Notes: generated from the sequence alone by a model not told the origin. Shown: positions 34,914-42,388, numbered from the stretch's first letter. The stretch is DNA of 64,000 bases from Prevotella aff. ruminicola Tc2-24 (GCF_900110895.1 NZ_FOIQ01000004.1:124001-188000), one strand, 5' to 3'. Translations and numbers: made by a program.

Positions 34914-36164
34914 ATGCTTAGAATGCTGCTGATGGTCTCCTGGGAAGACATGTACCTGTACCCCCTGGTGTGGGTGGTAGGAATCCTATTGTTTATCGCT
35001 TTGGTCATTGCCGTGTTCGTTCAGCTGCGTACGGGCAAGAAGATCCGTAGTGAGCTGGCTGAGCTGGAGAAGGTGCGTCAGGGCAATATCGAGTACGAGT
35101 TCATCTTGCGCGCCATGAAGCTCTGCACATGGCATATCGATGCTGCCAGTCGTACGCTCACCATCGAGAGCGACTTCCGTGAGGGACAGGACAATTATGT
35201 GCCGGCTCCCGACACCCCTGTCGAGATCATCATGGCCATGGTGGGCAGAGCCGACCGTCAGCGTGTGCGTGTGGCCCTCGACGACCTCTGCACGGGTCGC
35301 AGCACCTCCTATCATGAGCAATATCAGGTGAAGACCAGTATCGCAGGACTTACCTATTGGGAAGAGAGCTACGGCACCGTCGTCGAGCGCGACGAGGAAG
35401 GCAACCCCTCACGAATCCTGGGCGCCACGATGCGCATCGACCGCAGGAAACAGTTGGAAGAGGCTCTTATTAGTGCCCGTAACAAAGCCGAGGAGAGCGA
35501 CCGCTTGAAGACGGCCTTCCTGGCCAATATGGGTCATGAGATCCGTACGCCGCTGAATGCCATCGTAGGCTTTGCCGATGTATTACCGATGGTCGATAAT
35601 GCCGAGGACCGTAACCATCTCATCCGCGAGATACAGAACAACAACCAGAAACTGCTGCGCGTCATCGACGGACTGGTCAGTATGTCGAAGGTCGAAGCCG
35701 AGGGACAGAGTCTGGTGCGTTCGCAGACGGAGCTGAACGCCCTTCTGCGCCGTATCGCCGACCATACGGCTCCCGTCGTCGACCGTACGGCCGTGGTCGT
35801 GGCCACCGAGTTCCCCTATGCCGAGCTGATGCTCACCACCGATGTCTCCAAGCTCACCGAGATCATCAACCACTTCATGCAGAATGCCGTGAAGTTCACC
35901 GAGAGCGGTAGTATCACCCTGGGCTACGAACTCCAGGACGGCGAGCATGTACGTATCTGGGTGCGTGACACAGGTAAGGGCATCCCCGAAGAGGACAAAG
36001 ATCGTATCTTCGAGCGTTTCGTCAAGCTCGACGAGTACGTGCCAGGTACGGGCCTCGGTCTGGCCATGGCCAGGACCTATGCCAAGAGTCTGGGCGGCAC
36101 CATCGGTGTGGAGACGCGTCTGGGACATGGTTCCACGTTCTGGGTACGTCTGCCTCTGATGTGA
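34914..36164 (+). CDS. Membrane-anchored PAS sensor histidine kinase
   Basis: 416 residues. One N-terminal membrane helix (LVWVVGILLFIALVIAVFVQ, about 20-40), a single PAS-like region (about 60-180), then a complete core: H-box GHEIRTPLNAIVGF, N-box NHFMQNAVKFTESG, G1 RDTGKGIPEED, G2 GTGLGLAMARTYAKS. It closely resembles the core of the kinase at 1797-3875, down to FADVLPM after the H-box, so they are likely paralogues. No response regulator is adjacent. The GIN-domain lipoprotein gene follows in the same direction after 80 bp. Confidence 0.92.
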   Translation: MLRMLLMVSWEDMYLYPLVWVVGILLFIALVIAVFVQLRTGKKIRSELAELEKVRQGNIEYEFILRAMKLCTWHIDAASRTLTIESDFREGQDNYVPAPDTPVEIIMAMVGRADRQRVRVALDDLCTGRSTSYHEQYQVKTSIAGLTYWEESYGTVVERDEEGNPSRILGATMRIDRRKQLEEALISARNKAEESDRLKTAFLANMGHEIRTPLNAIVGFADVLPMVDNAEDRNHLIREIQNNNQKLLRVIDGLVSMSKVEAEGQSLVRSQTELNALLRRIADHTAPVVDRTAVVVATEFPYAELMLTTDVSKLTEIINHFMQNAVKFTESGSITLGYELQDGEHVRIWVRDTGKGIPEEDKDRIFERFVKLDEYVPGTGLGLAMARTYAKSLGGTIGVETRLGHGSTFWVRLPLM

Positions 36165-36244
36165 TGAAAATAAACGATGTGTCTTGCAACTTTTCCGACG
36201 CCGCCTGCGTCAAACATACAAAGTAACCCCTAAAAGAGAAAGAA

Positions 36245-37021
36245 ATGAAACAAGTAAGAATACTACAGGTCAGTGCATTGCTGCTGATGGCCATGAGTTT
36301 GAGCTCATGCGTAGAGGTAACGAGGACACTGGCGTTCGATGGCAAGAAAGTCGTGGAGACCAGAAACCTGAAGGGCTTCGAGGAGATAGAGATCAGTGGC
36401 TCGCCCACCGTATATTACACCCAGGCCGACACCTTCTCCGTGCGGGTCGAGGGTAAGGCAGATGCCGTGGAGCGTATCATCACCGAGGTCGAATACGGTA
36501 CCCTCCGCATCCGTAACCGCAGTAAGGTGGGCCCCGTCAATGTTGTCATCACCACAGGCTCACAGCCCGTTATCCACGTCACCTCGCCCGACCTTGTGGG
36601 CATCTATTTGAAAGGTTCTGGCGACTTCATCAGCGAGCACCGCATTGATACCGACATCATTAATGTCGACCTGCGCGGTTCTGGCGACGTTGATATCTAC
36701 GACTTGCTCTGTGACCGTTGCCATGTCGAACTCGTCGGCTCTGGCGACGTCGATATCCAGCGCCTTGAGACCCAGGCTACGACGGTAGAGCTCGTCGGCT
36801 CTGGCGACATCGACATCAGGCAGCATATGGTGGACACCACATCGCTCTTGCTGAAGGGCTCTGGCGACATCAAGGTCGACTTTGCTGACGGCTGCAACAG
36901 TGCAAACTGTGAACTGTATGGCTCTGGCGACATCGAGCTCAAGGGAAGCCTGCGGCATCTCTCCAGTCAGAAGCGTGGCTCTGGCGACATCGACATCGAC
37001 AAATTGTATGTTGGAAAATAA
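36245..37021 (+). CDS. GIN-domain (DUF2807) lipoprotein with seven GSGD repeats
   Basis: 258 residues. The signal peptide ends in a lipobox (MSLSSC), so it is probably lipid-anchored. After the start of the domain (VETRNLKGFEEIEISGSPTV), the motif GSGD followed by I, V or F occurs seven times at intervals of 19-21 residues from about residue 124 to 249. This fits the right-handed beta-helix of DUF2807 (head GIN) proteins, with one motif per turn. Function is unknown; these are thought to be surface or periplasmic structural or adhesive proteins. It may share a transcript with the upstream kinase. Confidence 0.88.
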   Translation: MKQVRILQVSALLLMAMSLSSCVEVTRTLAFDGKKVVETRNLKGFEEIEISGSPTVYYTQADTFSVRVEGKADAVERIITEVEYGTLRIRNRSKVGPVNVVITTGSQPVIHVTSPDLVGIYLKGSGDFISEHRIDTDIINVDLRGSGDVDIYDLLCDRCHVELVGSGDVDIQRLETQATTVELVGSGDIDIRQHMVDTTSLLLKGSGDIKVDFADGCNSANCELYGSGDIELKGSLRHLSSQKRGSGDIDIDKLYVGK

Positions 37022-37036
37022 ATTTCCCGAAAAAGT

Positions 37037-37067
37037 TTTGGTTTCTCATAATTATTGCCTATCTTTG
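37037..37067 (+). promoter_or_regulatory. Promoter of ino1 (TTTG - 19 bp - TATCTTTG)
   Basis: TTTG at 37037-37040 and TATCTTTG at 37060-37067 are full matches to both Bacteroidetes boxes with a 19-base spacer. The leader to the ATG at 37147 is about 75 bases and contains a small hairpin, ACCTT...AAGGT. Confidence 0.7.
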
Positions 37068-37146
37068 CCGTGTCAAAGGTGGGCAATAACCTTTTAAGGT
37101 CCTTGTTATGCTGAATTAACCAAACGTAAAACAAAGATATTATAAA

Positions 37147-38475
37147 ATGGTAAAGACAAATGTGAAGCCAGCAGAAGGAAAGCTGGGAATCTTGGTGGTG
37201 GGCAACGGTGCTGTCGCCACTACGTTTATGACAGGAGTCCTGATGACCCGTAAGGGGTTGGCAAAGCCCGTGGGGTCGATGACCCAGTACGATAAGATCC
37301 GCATCGGTCGTGGTGCCGACAAGCAGTATCTGCCCTACAAGGATATCGTTCCCCTCGCCAAGCTGAGCGACATCGTCTTCGGATGCTGGGATGTCTATCC
37401 CCAGAATGCCTACCAGGCTGCCATGTATGCCGAGGTGCTCAAGGAGAAGGACATCGAGCCTGTGCGCGACGAACTGGAGAAGATCGTGCCGATGAAGGCC
37501 GCTTTCGATAAGAACTACGCCAAGCGTCTTGACGGCGACAACGTGAAAGACTGCAAGACCCGTTGGGAGATGGTCGAGGCGCTGCGCGAGGATATCCGTA
37601 GCTTCAAGCAGCAGAACGGCTGTGCGCGCATCGTCGTGCTCTGGGCCGCTTCCACCGAGATATACGTGCCCGTCGACGAGCAGGTGCACTACCGCCTGAG
37701 CGACCTCGAGGCCGCCATGAAGGCTGACGACCGTGCCCATGTCGCCCCGTCGATGTGCTATGCCTACGCCGCCCTGAGCGAGGGCGCCCCCTTCATCATG
37801 GGCGCTCCTAATACCACCGTCGATATCCCCGCCATGTGGGAGTTGGCCGAGAAGACCCGTATGCCGATTGCCGGCAAGGACTTCAAGACCGGACAGACCC
37901 TCGTGAAGTCGGGCTTCGCCCCGATCATCGGCACCCGTTGCCTGGGTCTCAGCGGCTGGTTCTCCACCAATATCCTCGGTAACCGCGACGGACTGGTACT
38001 CGACGAGCCCGCCAACTTCCGTACCAAGGAAGTGTCGAAGCTCTCCACCCTTGAGACCATCCTTAAGCCCGACGTGCAGCCCGACCTCTACGGCCATGGA
38101 AACGACGAGGATACTCAGTACTATCATAAGGTACGAATCAACTACTATCCCCCGCGCAACGACAACAAGGAGGGATGGGACAATATCGATATCTTCGGAT
38201 GGATGGGCTATCCCATGCAGATCAAGATCAACTTCCTCTGCCGCGATTCCATCCTCGCTGCGCCGCTCTGCCTCGATCTCTGTCTGCTGAGCGACCTGGC
38301 CGCCCGTGCCGGCCGTTACGGCACGCAACGCTTCCTGTCGTTCTTCCTCAAATCGCCCATGCACGACTACACGCAGGGCGAGGAGGCCGTGAACCATCTC
38401 TACCAGCAGTACACAATGCTGAAGAATGCCATCCGTGAGATGGGCGGCTACGAGGCCGACGAGGAGATTGACTAA
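37147..38475 (+). CDS. ino1: Inositol-3-phosphate synthase
   Basis: 442 residues. It converts glucose 6-phosphate to 1D-myo-inositol 3-phosphate with NAD. Signatures: N-terminal Rossmann loop VVGNGAVATTFMTG, VLWAASTEIYVP, SEGAPFIMGAPNTTVDIPA, GKDFKTGQTLVKSGFAP with the catalytic Lys residues, and LSGWFSTNILGNRDG. Length fits bacterial members. It stands convergent to a four-gene minus operon (39720-42277) with a CDP-alcohol phosphotransferase, a phosphatase and an AUR1-like protein. Together they resemble the inositol-lipid cluster described in Bacteroides thetaiotaomicron, so inositol phosphate here probably feeds phosphatidylinositol and inositol sphingolipid. Confidence 0.95.
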   Translation: MVKTNVKPAEGKLGILVVGNGAVATTFMTGVLMTRKGLAKPVGSMTQYDKIRIGRGADKQYLPYKDIVPLAKLSDIVFGCWDVYPQNAYQAAMYAEVLKEKDIEPVRDELEKIVPMKAAFDKNYAKRLDGDNVKDCKTRWEMVEALREDIRSFKQQNGCARIVVLWAASTEIYVPVDEQVHYRLSDLEAAMKADDRAHVAPSMCYAYAALSEGAPFIMGAPNTTVDIPAMWELAEKTRMPIAGKDFKTGQTLVKSGFAPIIGTRCLGLSGWFSTNILGNRDGLVLDEPANFRTKEVSKLSTLETILKPDVQPDLYGHGNDEDTQYYHKVRINYYPPRNDNKEGWDNIDIFGWMGYPMQIKINFLCRDSILAAPLCLDLCLLSDLAARAGRYGTQRFLSFFLKSPMHDYTQGEEAVNHLYQQYTMLKNAIREMGGYEADEEID

Positions 38476-38531
38476 GAATAATAAAAAAAATAAACAGGAG
38501 TAAATAGTAAACAATACAATTTTGTTGGAGA

Positions 38532-38570
38532 GGGGTGGACTCGTGAGAGCCTGCCCCTTTTTCTTTTTCT
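38532..38570 (+). terminator. Terminator of ino1
   Basis: GGGG (38532-38535) pairs with CCCC (38554-38557) around an inner GG.CTC-GTGA-GAG.CC stem, followed by TTTTTCTTTTT. The inner sequence GACTCGTGAGAGCC is repeated exactly in a second terminator at 38820-38848. Confidence 0.75.
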
Positions 38571-38691
38571 GTCTCTGAGCCAGTTGTGTTATTGGTGTCT
38601 GCTTTCGCGTTTCTCCGTTTGCAGCTGTTGTTTTTCCTGTATATTCTTGCGGGTCTCAGATAAAAAATGATGTTGATAAGAAAAAAAACGG

Positions 38692-38730
38692 CTCAAAACT
38701 TGTGTACTTCAATTGTTTTGAGTATATTTG
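38692..38730 (+). promoter_or_regulatory. Stand-alone promoter with embedded inverted repeat
   Basis: TTG (38700-38702) and TATATTTG (38723-38730) have a 20-base spacer. A perfect 8-bp inverted repeat, CTCAAAAC (38692-38699) and GTTTTGAG (38715-38722), brackets the -33 box and spacer and could be an operator. No gene follows before the next terminator. Confidence 0.5.
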
Positions 38731-38735
38731 CAAAC

Positions 38736-38850
38736 GAGAAGAGAGATATTTGGAGTTTAGAAAATACTGTTAATAATACTTATTGTAAGATTAATGTTTA
38801 CATTTCATGATTGATGAAAGGGCTGACTCGTGAGAGCCGGCCCCTTTTAT
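38736..38850 (+). ncRNA. Candidate small RNA (promoter to terminator, about 115 nt)
   Basis: The promoter at 38700-38730 and the intrinsic terminator at 38820-38848 bound an AT-rich stretch with no plausible protein; the only ATG frames are a few codons long. It lies between the ino1 terminator and the REP cluster. I do not recognise a known RNA family. Confidence 0.4.
38820..38848 (+). terminator. Second terminator, related to the ino1 terminator
   Basis: A GGGC...GCCGGCCCC hairpin with inner GACTCGTGAGAGCC identical to the ino1 terminator, then TTTT. It would end the candidate small RNA. Confidence 0.65.
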
Positions 38851-38864
38851 TTATGCCCCTTGAT

Positions 38865-39035
38865 CCCGTCGACGGCGGTCCCTGAGCCTGTCGAAGTGCG
38901 CCCCAAAGCCTGTCGAAGGGCGCCTCCAATCCCGTCAAAGGCGGTCCCTGAGCTTGTCGAAGGGCAGTCCCCAAGCGGCCTCTATGATAATCCCTTCCTC
39001 CATGATCCTTGAGTGCCTCCTGCGCTTGTCGAAGG
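38865..39035. repeat. Cluster of REP-like CTGAGC(C/T)TGTCGAAGGG units
   Basis: About six degenerate units of 20-26 bp, for example CCCTGAGCCTGTCGAAGTG (near 38880), AAAGCCTGTCGAAGGGC (near 38905), CCCTGAGCTTGTCGAAGGG (near 38945) and GCGCTTGTCGAAGGAC (near 39020). They precede element copy B as the single unit at 13836-13860 precedes copy A. Spacers are irregular and no cas genes are present, so it is not a CRISPR. Confidence 0.75.
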
Positions 39036-39071
39036 ACAAGCCGAAGAGCGTGTACCCAACTCCTCCTCTTC

Positions 39072-39512
39072 GTTTTGTCCTAGAAAAGTGCCTAAAAAAG
39101 TGTTCGCCTAAAGTTGCAAACTAGAAAAACGAGGGGGCCTCTTTTGTTCCTTTTAGTCCCATTACAATGAACTTTTGGTCCACTCGGAATAGAGAAAGGC
39201 CCTACTCCGGGTACCCCCGCCTCTTTACAGTCAAAGAGATGATCTCCACAACCGTAAGGAATGGCACTTACGAGAGAAGGAGATAATCTCTTATAGGGTA
39301 TAGGGATTATCTCTTACACTCGTAAACCCTATCTCCACGACTCATAGACCCTATCTCTTTGACTGTAAAATCCTACCCTCTATGCTGTGGCAGTATAACG
39401 TATTCGCTATCAGTTATATACGAAAAACCGTCCATAACTCGTGTGTACGGTGCTCATTATCATGTTCCTGATCACCACGCGAGTTATGAGCGGTCGTTTG
39501 TAAAGATATATC
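39072..39512 (+). repeat. Structured intergenic repeat element, copy B (about 0.44 kb)
   Basis: Aligns with copy A at 13885-14303 block by block. In this copy the centre is bounded by a perfect 17-bp inverted repeat: TTTACAGTCAAAGAGAT (39224-39240) and ATCTCTTTGACTGTAAA (39353-39369), 146 bp end to end. Inside lie CGTAAG-gaatggca-CTTACG, the invertible segment (39279-39314) and the 38-base block identical to copy A (39325-39362). Upstream is a GAGG-GGG-CCTC-TTTT hairpin, where copy A has GAG-GGG-CTC: a paired change that keeps the stem. Downstream are arms CATAACTCG and CGAGTTATG. It fills the gap between convergent ino1 and the PAP2 gene. Confidence 0.8.
39279..39314. repeat. 36-bp hairpin segment, orientation 2 (inverted relative to 14071-14106)
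   Basis: Arms GGAGATAATC (39279-39288) and GATTATCTCT (39305-39314) flank the loop TCTTATAGGGTATAGG, which is the exact reverse complement of the loop in copy A. Confidence 0.9.
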
Positions 39513-39719
39513 GAAGGGTATCTCTAATGAATTCTGTTACAGATGAGGCTTCCTAATCTATAAGTCCCCATTCGCCGCTGATGCAGAGAAAACCTGTTGG
39601 GCTCGTGTTGACGGTTTGCATCGATGGCTTAGCGTACTGTTGCTTCTTCTTTGAATCGTTCAAGTTAATGTTCTGATTCTTTTTCATTGTGTGAATCTGT
39701 TTGTTAATGGTTAGTAAAT
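39513..39719. other. Intergenic stretch without a recognised feature
   Basis: Between element copy B and the PAP2 stop. I see no open frame, clear hairpin terminator or promoter pair here. Confidence 0.5.
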
Positions 39720-40694
39720 CTAATTATTGTGTGGTGTCCCTTTGACAGGCTCAGGGACAGCGATGTAGCGGACATAGCGGTGGAAGAAACGGGTGACGGG
39801 AGGGATGCGCAAAAGCACCCATTCGAAGAGGGCGATGCCTACCAGGGCACAGGCGATGCCTAACAGCACATCGATGATGTAGTGGTGGCAGGTATAGACG
39901 GCCGTGGCCCAGATGCCCACCGTGATGATGGCGAAGACCACCAGGAGGGTCTTGCGCTGGCGACTGATGACGGCATAGACGAACGCGATGAGCATATAGG
40001 CGGCGTGCAGTGAGGGCACGGCGGCGAAGATGTTGGCATTCTTACTATACAGACCGTCGAAGACGTAGAGGCCGGTGAGGTCCTGGAAGCGCGACAGACC
40101 GGCGACGTTGCCGGGGGTGCTGAGGATGGGCTCGAAGCCGTAGTTGAGCACATACCAGGGTGGTGCCGCAGGGTGCACGTAGTAGAAGAGGAATCCCAGT
40201 AGGTTGACGAACAGGAAGGCGACGGCGAAGCGCAGGTAGTGACGGCGCTGGCCACTGAAATAAAGCCACAGGCCGAAGGCGATGGGCACGGGCACCCAAC
40301 AGAGGTAGAAGAGACCGGCCAGCAGATCGGCCACGGACCAGTGGTGGGCGTTGAAGTACTCGCCTGGGATGAGGCACTGACCGTCAGCGGTGATCCCGAA
40401 GAGAGCACGCTCGGCCTCGTAGAGAGGACGGGTGTCGATGGGGTTCACCTCGTAGTTGGGTACGAGTCGCATCCAGTCGTAGGAGATGCCGAAGAGCACG
40501 AAGGGCAACAGGGCCACGGCCAGGCGGCGCGTGGCGGGGGCGGCGAAGAACAGGACGACGAACAGACCCGTGATGAGCAGGTGCTCGGGGCGCAGGCCGA
40601 TGAACAGGCCAGTGGCTGTCAGGAACAGCAGGGCGAGCACCACACAGGTGAGCGCCTCACCACGGGAGAGACTATGTAGGTCGAACCACTTCAT
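39720..40694 (-). CDS. PAP2/AUR1-like membrane protein, probable inositol-phospholipid enzyme
   Basis: 324 residues from the ATG at 40694, which overlaps the upstream stop as ATGA. About six to eight membrane helices are visible. The PAP2 motifs VPSLHAAYM (about 225-233) and TCHHYIIDVLLG (about 270-280) match the AUR1 (inositol phosphorylceramide synthase) branch. In the inositol-lipid setting it may transfer the inositol phosphate headgroup to a ceramide or remove a phosphate; which one cannot be told from sequence. The last residues (AVPEPVKGTPHNN) are encoded by a REP-like repeat (39733-39760), so the native C-terminus has probably been replaced. An in-frame upstream start at 40805 is rejected. 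Confidence 0.83.
   Translation of the reverse strand: MKWFDLHSLSRGEALTCVVLALLFLTATGLFIGLRPEHLLITGLFVVLFFAAPATRRLAVALLPFVLFGISYDWMRLVPNYEVNPIDTRPLYEAERALFGITADGQCLIPGEYFNAHHWSVADLLAGLFYLCWVPVPIAFGLWLYFSGQRRHYLRFAVAFLFVNLLGFLFYYVHPAAPPWYVLNYGFEPILSTPGNVAGLSRFQDLTGLYVFDGLYSKNANIFAAVPSLHAAYMLIAFVYAVISRQRKTLLVVFAIITVGIWATAVYTCHHYIIDVLLGIACALVGIALFEWVLLRIPPVTRFFHRYVRYIAVPEPVKGTPHNN
39733..39760 (-). repeat. REP-like unit overlapping the 3' end of the PAP2 gene
   Basis: The minus strand reads TGTCCCTGAGCCTGTCAAAG then GGACACC. It is the same core as at 13836-13860 with one G to A change, and it encodes VPEPVKG in the PAP2 frame. Confidence 0.75.
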
Positions 40695-41356
40695 GCTTTC
40701 TGGTGGTCGCGCTCGTTCAACACTCGGTAGCAGTGGGCGATGCGCCAGAAAGCCGTGATATTGGCCAGGATGGCGATGAGGTACATGGGTACGATGAGCA
40801 GCCACAGCGGATCGAACGACACACCGTCGGCGCAGCAGCCGCAGAGTAGGGCACCGACACTTGTGACAACCACGCGCTCGGGACGCTGCATGAACCCTAC
40901 CTTACACTCGATGGCGAGGCCCTCGGCACGGGCACGCACATAGCTCACCATGACGGAGCCTACCATGGCCGCGAAGGTGACGACACCGCTCCATACATAG
41001 CCGTTGAGTAGCAGGTAGATAGCGATGCCGAACAGGGTGAACAACTCGCTGTAGCGGTCGAGGGTGGAGTCCCACAGGGCACCGAAGGTGCTCTGCATGC
41101 CTCCCACGCGGGCCAGACGACCGTCGATCATGTCGAACAGGCCGGCGAAGAGGATGACGGCTCCGCCCCAGCCTATTAGATTGAGCTGCTGCGGTGCATA
41201 GACGGCGGCATAGATGAACAGGGCCGTAGCCAGCAGGTTGAGCAGCAGACCGACGAAGGTGATGATGTTAGGGGTGATGTGCAACTTGATCAGGGCGCTG
41301 ATGAGCGGGTTGATCACATGGTAGATCACTTTCTGAAGGAAGTCTCTGTAGTTCAT
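40691..41356 (-). CDS. CDP-alcohol phosphatidyltransferase (probable phosphatidylinositol phosphate synthase)
   Basis: 221 residues with about six membrane helices. The full family motif is present: DMIDGRLARVGGMQS then FGALWDSTLDRYSE, that is D..DG..AR...G...D...D. The gene lies between GtrA and PAP2 genes, with ATGA overlaps at both ends, and opposite an inositol-3-phosphate synthase. The best inference is that it joins CDP-diacylglycerol to inositol phosphate (or inositol). Other CDP-alcohol acceptors cannot be excluded from the motif alone. Confidence 0.88.
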   Translation of the reverse strand: MNYRDFLQKVIYHVINPLISALIKLHITPNIITFVGLLLNLLATALFIYAAVYAPQQLNLIGWGGAVILFAGLFDMIDGRLARVGGMQSTFGALWDSTLDRYSELFTLFGIAIYLLLNGYVWSGVVTFAAMVGSVMVSYVRARAEGLAIECKVGFMQRPERVVVTSVGALLCGCCADGVSFDPLWLLIVPMYLIAILANITAFWRIAHCYRVLNERDHQKA

Positions 41357-41802
41357 GCTTGTATGTCTTGTTTGTTATATGGTCTTCTCTTGATACGGTC
41401 GATGAGGTGGGTGTCGCGGTAGACGAAGAGCCGCTGCAACTGGTAGTTCCACAGGAACCCCACGGCCACGGCCACCACCAGTTTGGCATAGACGAAGTGC
41501 TGACCTGACAGTTCGGTAAGCAGATAGGTGCCAGCGGTGTTGAGCAGGATGCTGCCCGTCCACACCAGGAAGTACTTACCGGCCACGTTGCGTTTCTTCA
41601 GGCCCTCGGCATGGAACACCCAACGGTAGTTGGTGATGCAGTTGACCACACCGCCGCTCAGTGCGCCGAGAAAGGTGGAGTAGAGATACCACACCCCGCA
41701 TACCTCGGCCAGGAACAGCGACACGCAGAAGTCGACTGCCGAGGCCAATTGGGCCGTCAGTTGCGCTTTACAGAAGGTCCAGAGCTCACGACGTATAGGC
41801 AT
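41353..41802 (-). CDS. GtrA-family membrane protein
   Basis: 149 residues with four membrane helices, starting FCKAQLTAQLASAVDFCVSL and containing NYRWVF (about 58-63) and a late LWNYQLQRLFVYRD, all typical of GtrA. These proteins are linked to translocation of lipid-linked sugars or headgroups. It overlaps PgpA by 17 bp and the CDP-alcohol enzyme by 4 bp, so it is tightly coupled to the inositol-lipid operon and may flip one of its intermediates. Confidence 0.88.
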   Translation of the reverse strand: MPIRRELWTFCKAQLTAQLASAVDFCVSLFLAEVCGVWYLYSTFLGALSGGVVNCITNYRWVFHAEGLKKRNVAGKYFLVWTGSILLNTAGTYLLTELSGQHFVYAKLVVAVAVGFLWNYQLQRLFVYRDTHLIDRIKRRPYNKQDIQA

Positions 41803-42277
41803 AGGTGATCAGGATGATAAGGCCCAGCACAAGGGCGGAATAGAGGCCTGCCGCCACATCGTCGAGCATCACCCAGAGCGCACCGCGACGACGGTCGAGG
41901 CGGCGGATGCCGAAGGGCTTGACGATGTCGAAGACACGGAACAGCAGTAGCGCTGCCAATGCCCACCACAGGCGGTAATGGGGATCGGCTGCCAGCAGCA
42001 GGGGGATCCATACGCCTACCATCTCGTCGACGACCACCCGACTGGGGTCGTCGCCCCAGAAGGGCTGCAGACGGGCTGTGGCCCAGGTACCGAGAACGGT
42101 GAACAGAACGACGAGCAGGGCTGTGACGACGGTGAGAGCAACGGGACTGAGTACTGAGCCCAGCGCCCACCAGATAACGGTGGCTACCACGGCACCAGCC
42201 GTGCCAGGTCCCCACGGCCAGAAGCCGGCTCCGAAGCCTGTTCCGATGATGACGGGTAGTAATGGCGGTTGCTTCAT
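41786..42277 (-). CDS. pgpA: PgpA-type phosphatase (phosphatidylglycerophosphatase A or PI-phosphate phosphatase)
   Basis: 163 residues with four membrane helices. PgpA motifs: GTGFGAGFWPWGPGTAGA, DDPSRVVVDEMVGVWIPLL (metal-binding acidic residues) and LFRVFDIVKPFGIRRLDR. Known members dephosphorylate phosphatidylglycerol phosphate. Here, first in an operon with a CDP-alcohol phosphotransferase and facing ino1, it may instead remove the phosphate from phosphatidylinositol phosphate, as proposed for the related Bacteroides cluster. The -7 box at 42286-42293 leaves only 8 bases to the ATG. Confidence 0.87.
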   Translation of the reverse strand: MKQPPLLPVIIGTGFGAGFWPWGPGTAGAVVATVIWWALGSVLSPVALTVVTALLVVLFTVLGTWATARLQPFWGDDPSRVVVDEMVGVWIPLLLAADPHYRLWWALAALLLFRVFDIVKPFGIRRLDRRRGALWVMLDDVAAGLYSALVLGLIILITYAYTS

Positions 42278-42285
42278 ATAGTTTG

Positions 42286-42293
42286 CAAAATTA
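42286..42293 (-). promoter_or_regulatory. -7 promoter box for the inositol-lipid operon
   Basis: The minus strand reads TAATTTTG (TAnnTTTG), with 8 bases to the ATG at 42277; a very short leader is predicted. Confidence 0.5.
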
Positions 42294-42388
42294 CGATATT
42301 AATTTGAATTATGTTCTTTTCAGGCATAAAAAAATATAAAAATGGCAAAACTATTTTGAGTATCAGCGTTTTTTAGATGGCGATTGTG

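Noticed and set aside
36967..38514. A 515-codon minus-strand frame opposite ino1.
   Set aside because: It is antisense to a well-conserved inositol-3-phosphate synthase and has no family features. The lack of stops follows from codon bias.
38865..39035. Possible CRISPR array.
   Set aside because: Units are degenerate palindromes of unequal length with spacers too short and irregular, and no cas genes are present.
39359..39556. A 65-codon frame at the end of element copy B, and another at 38830-39012 in the REP cluster.
   Set aside because: Neither is conserved in copy A, neither has a promoter or plausible start region, and the latter simply translates the REP units.
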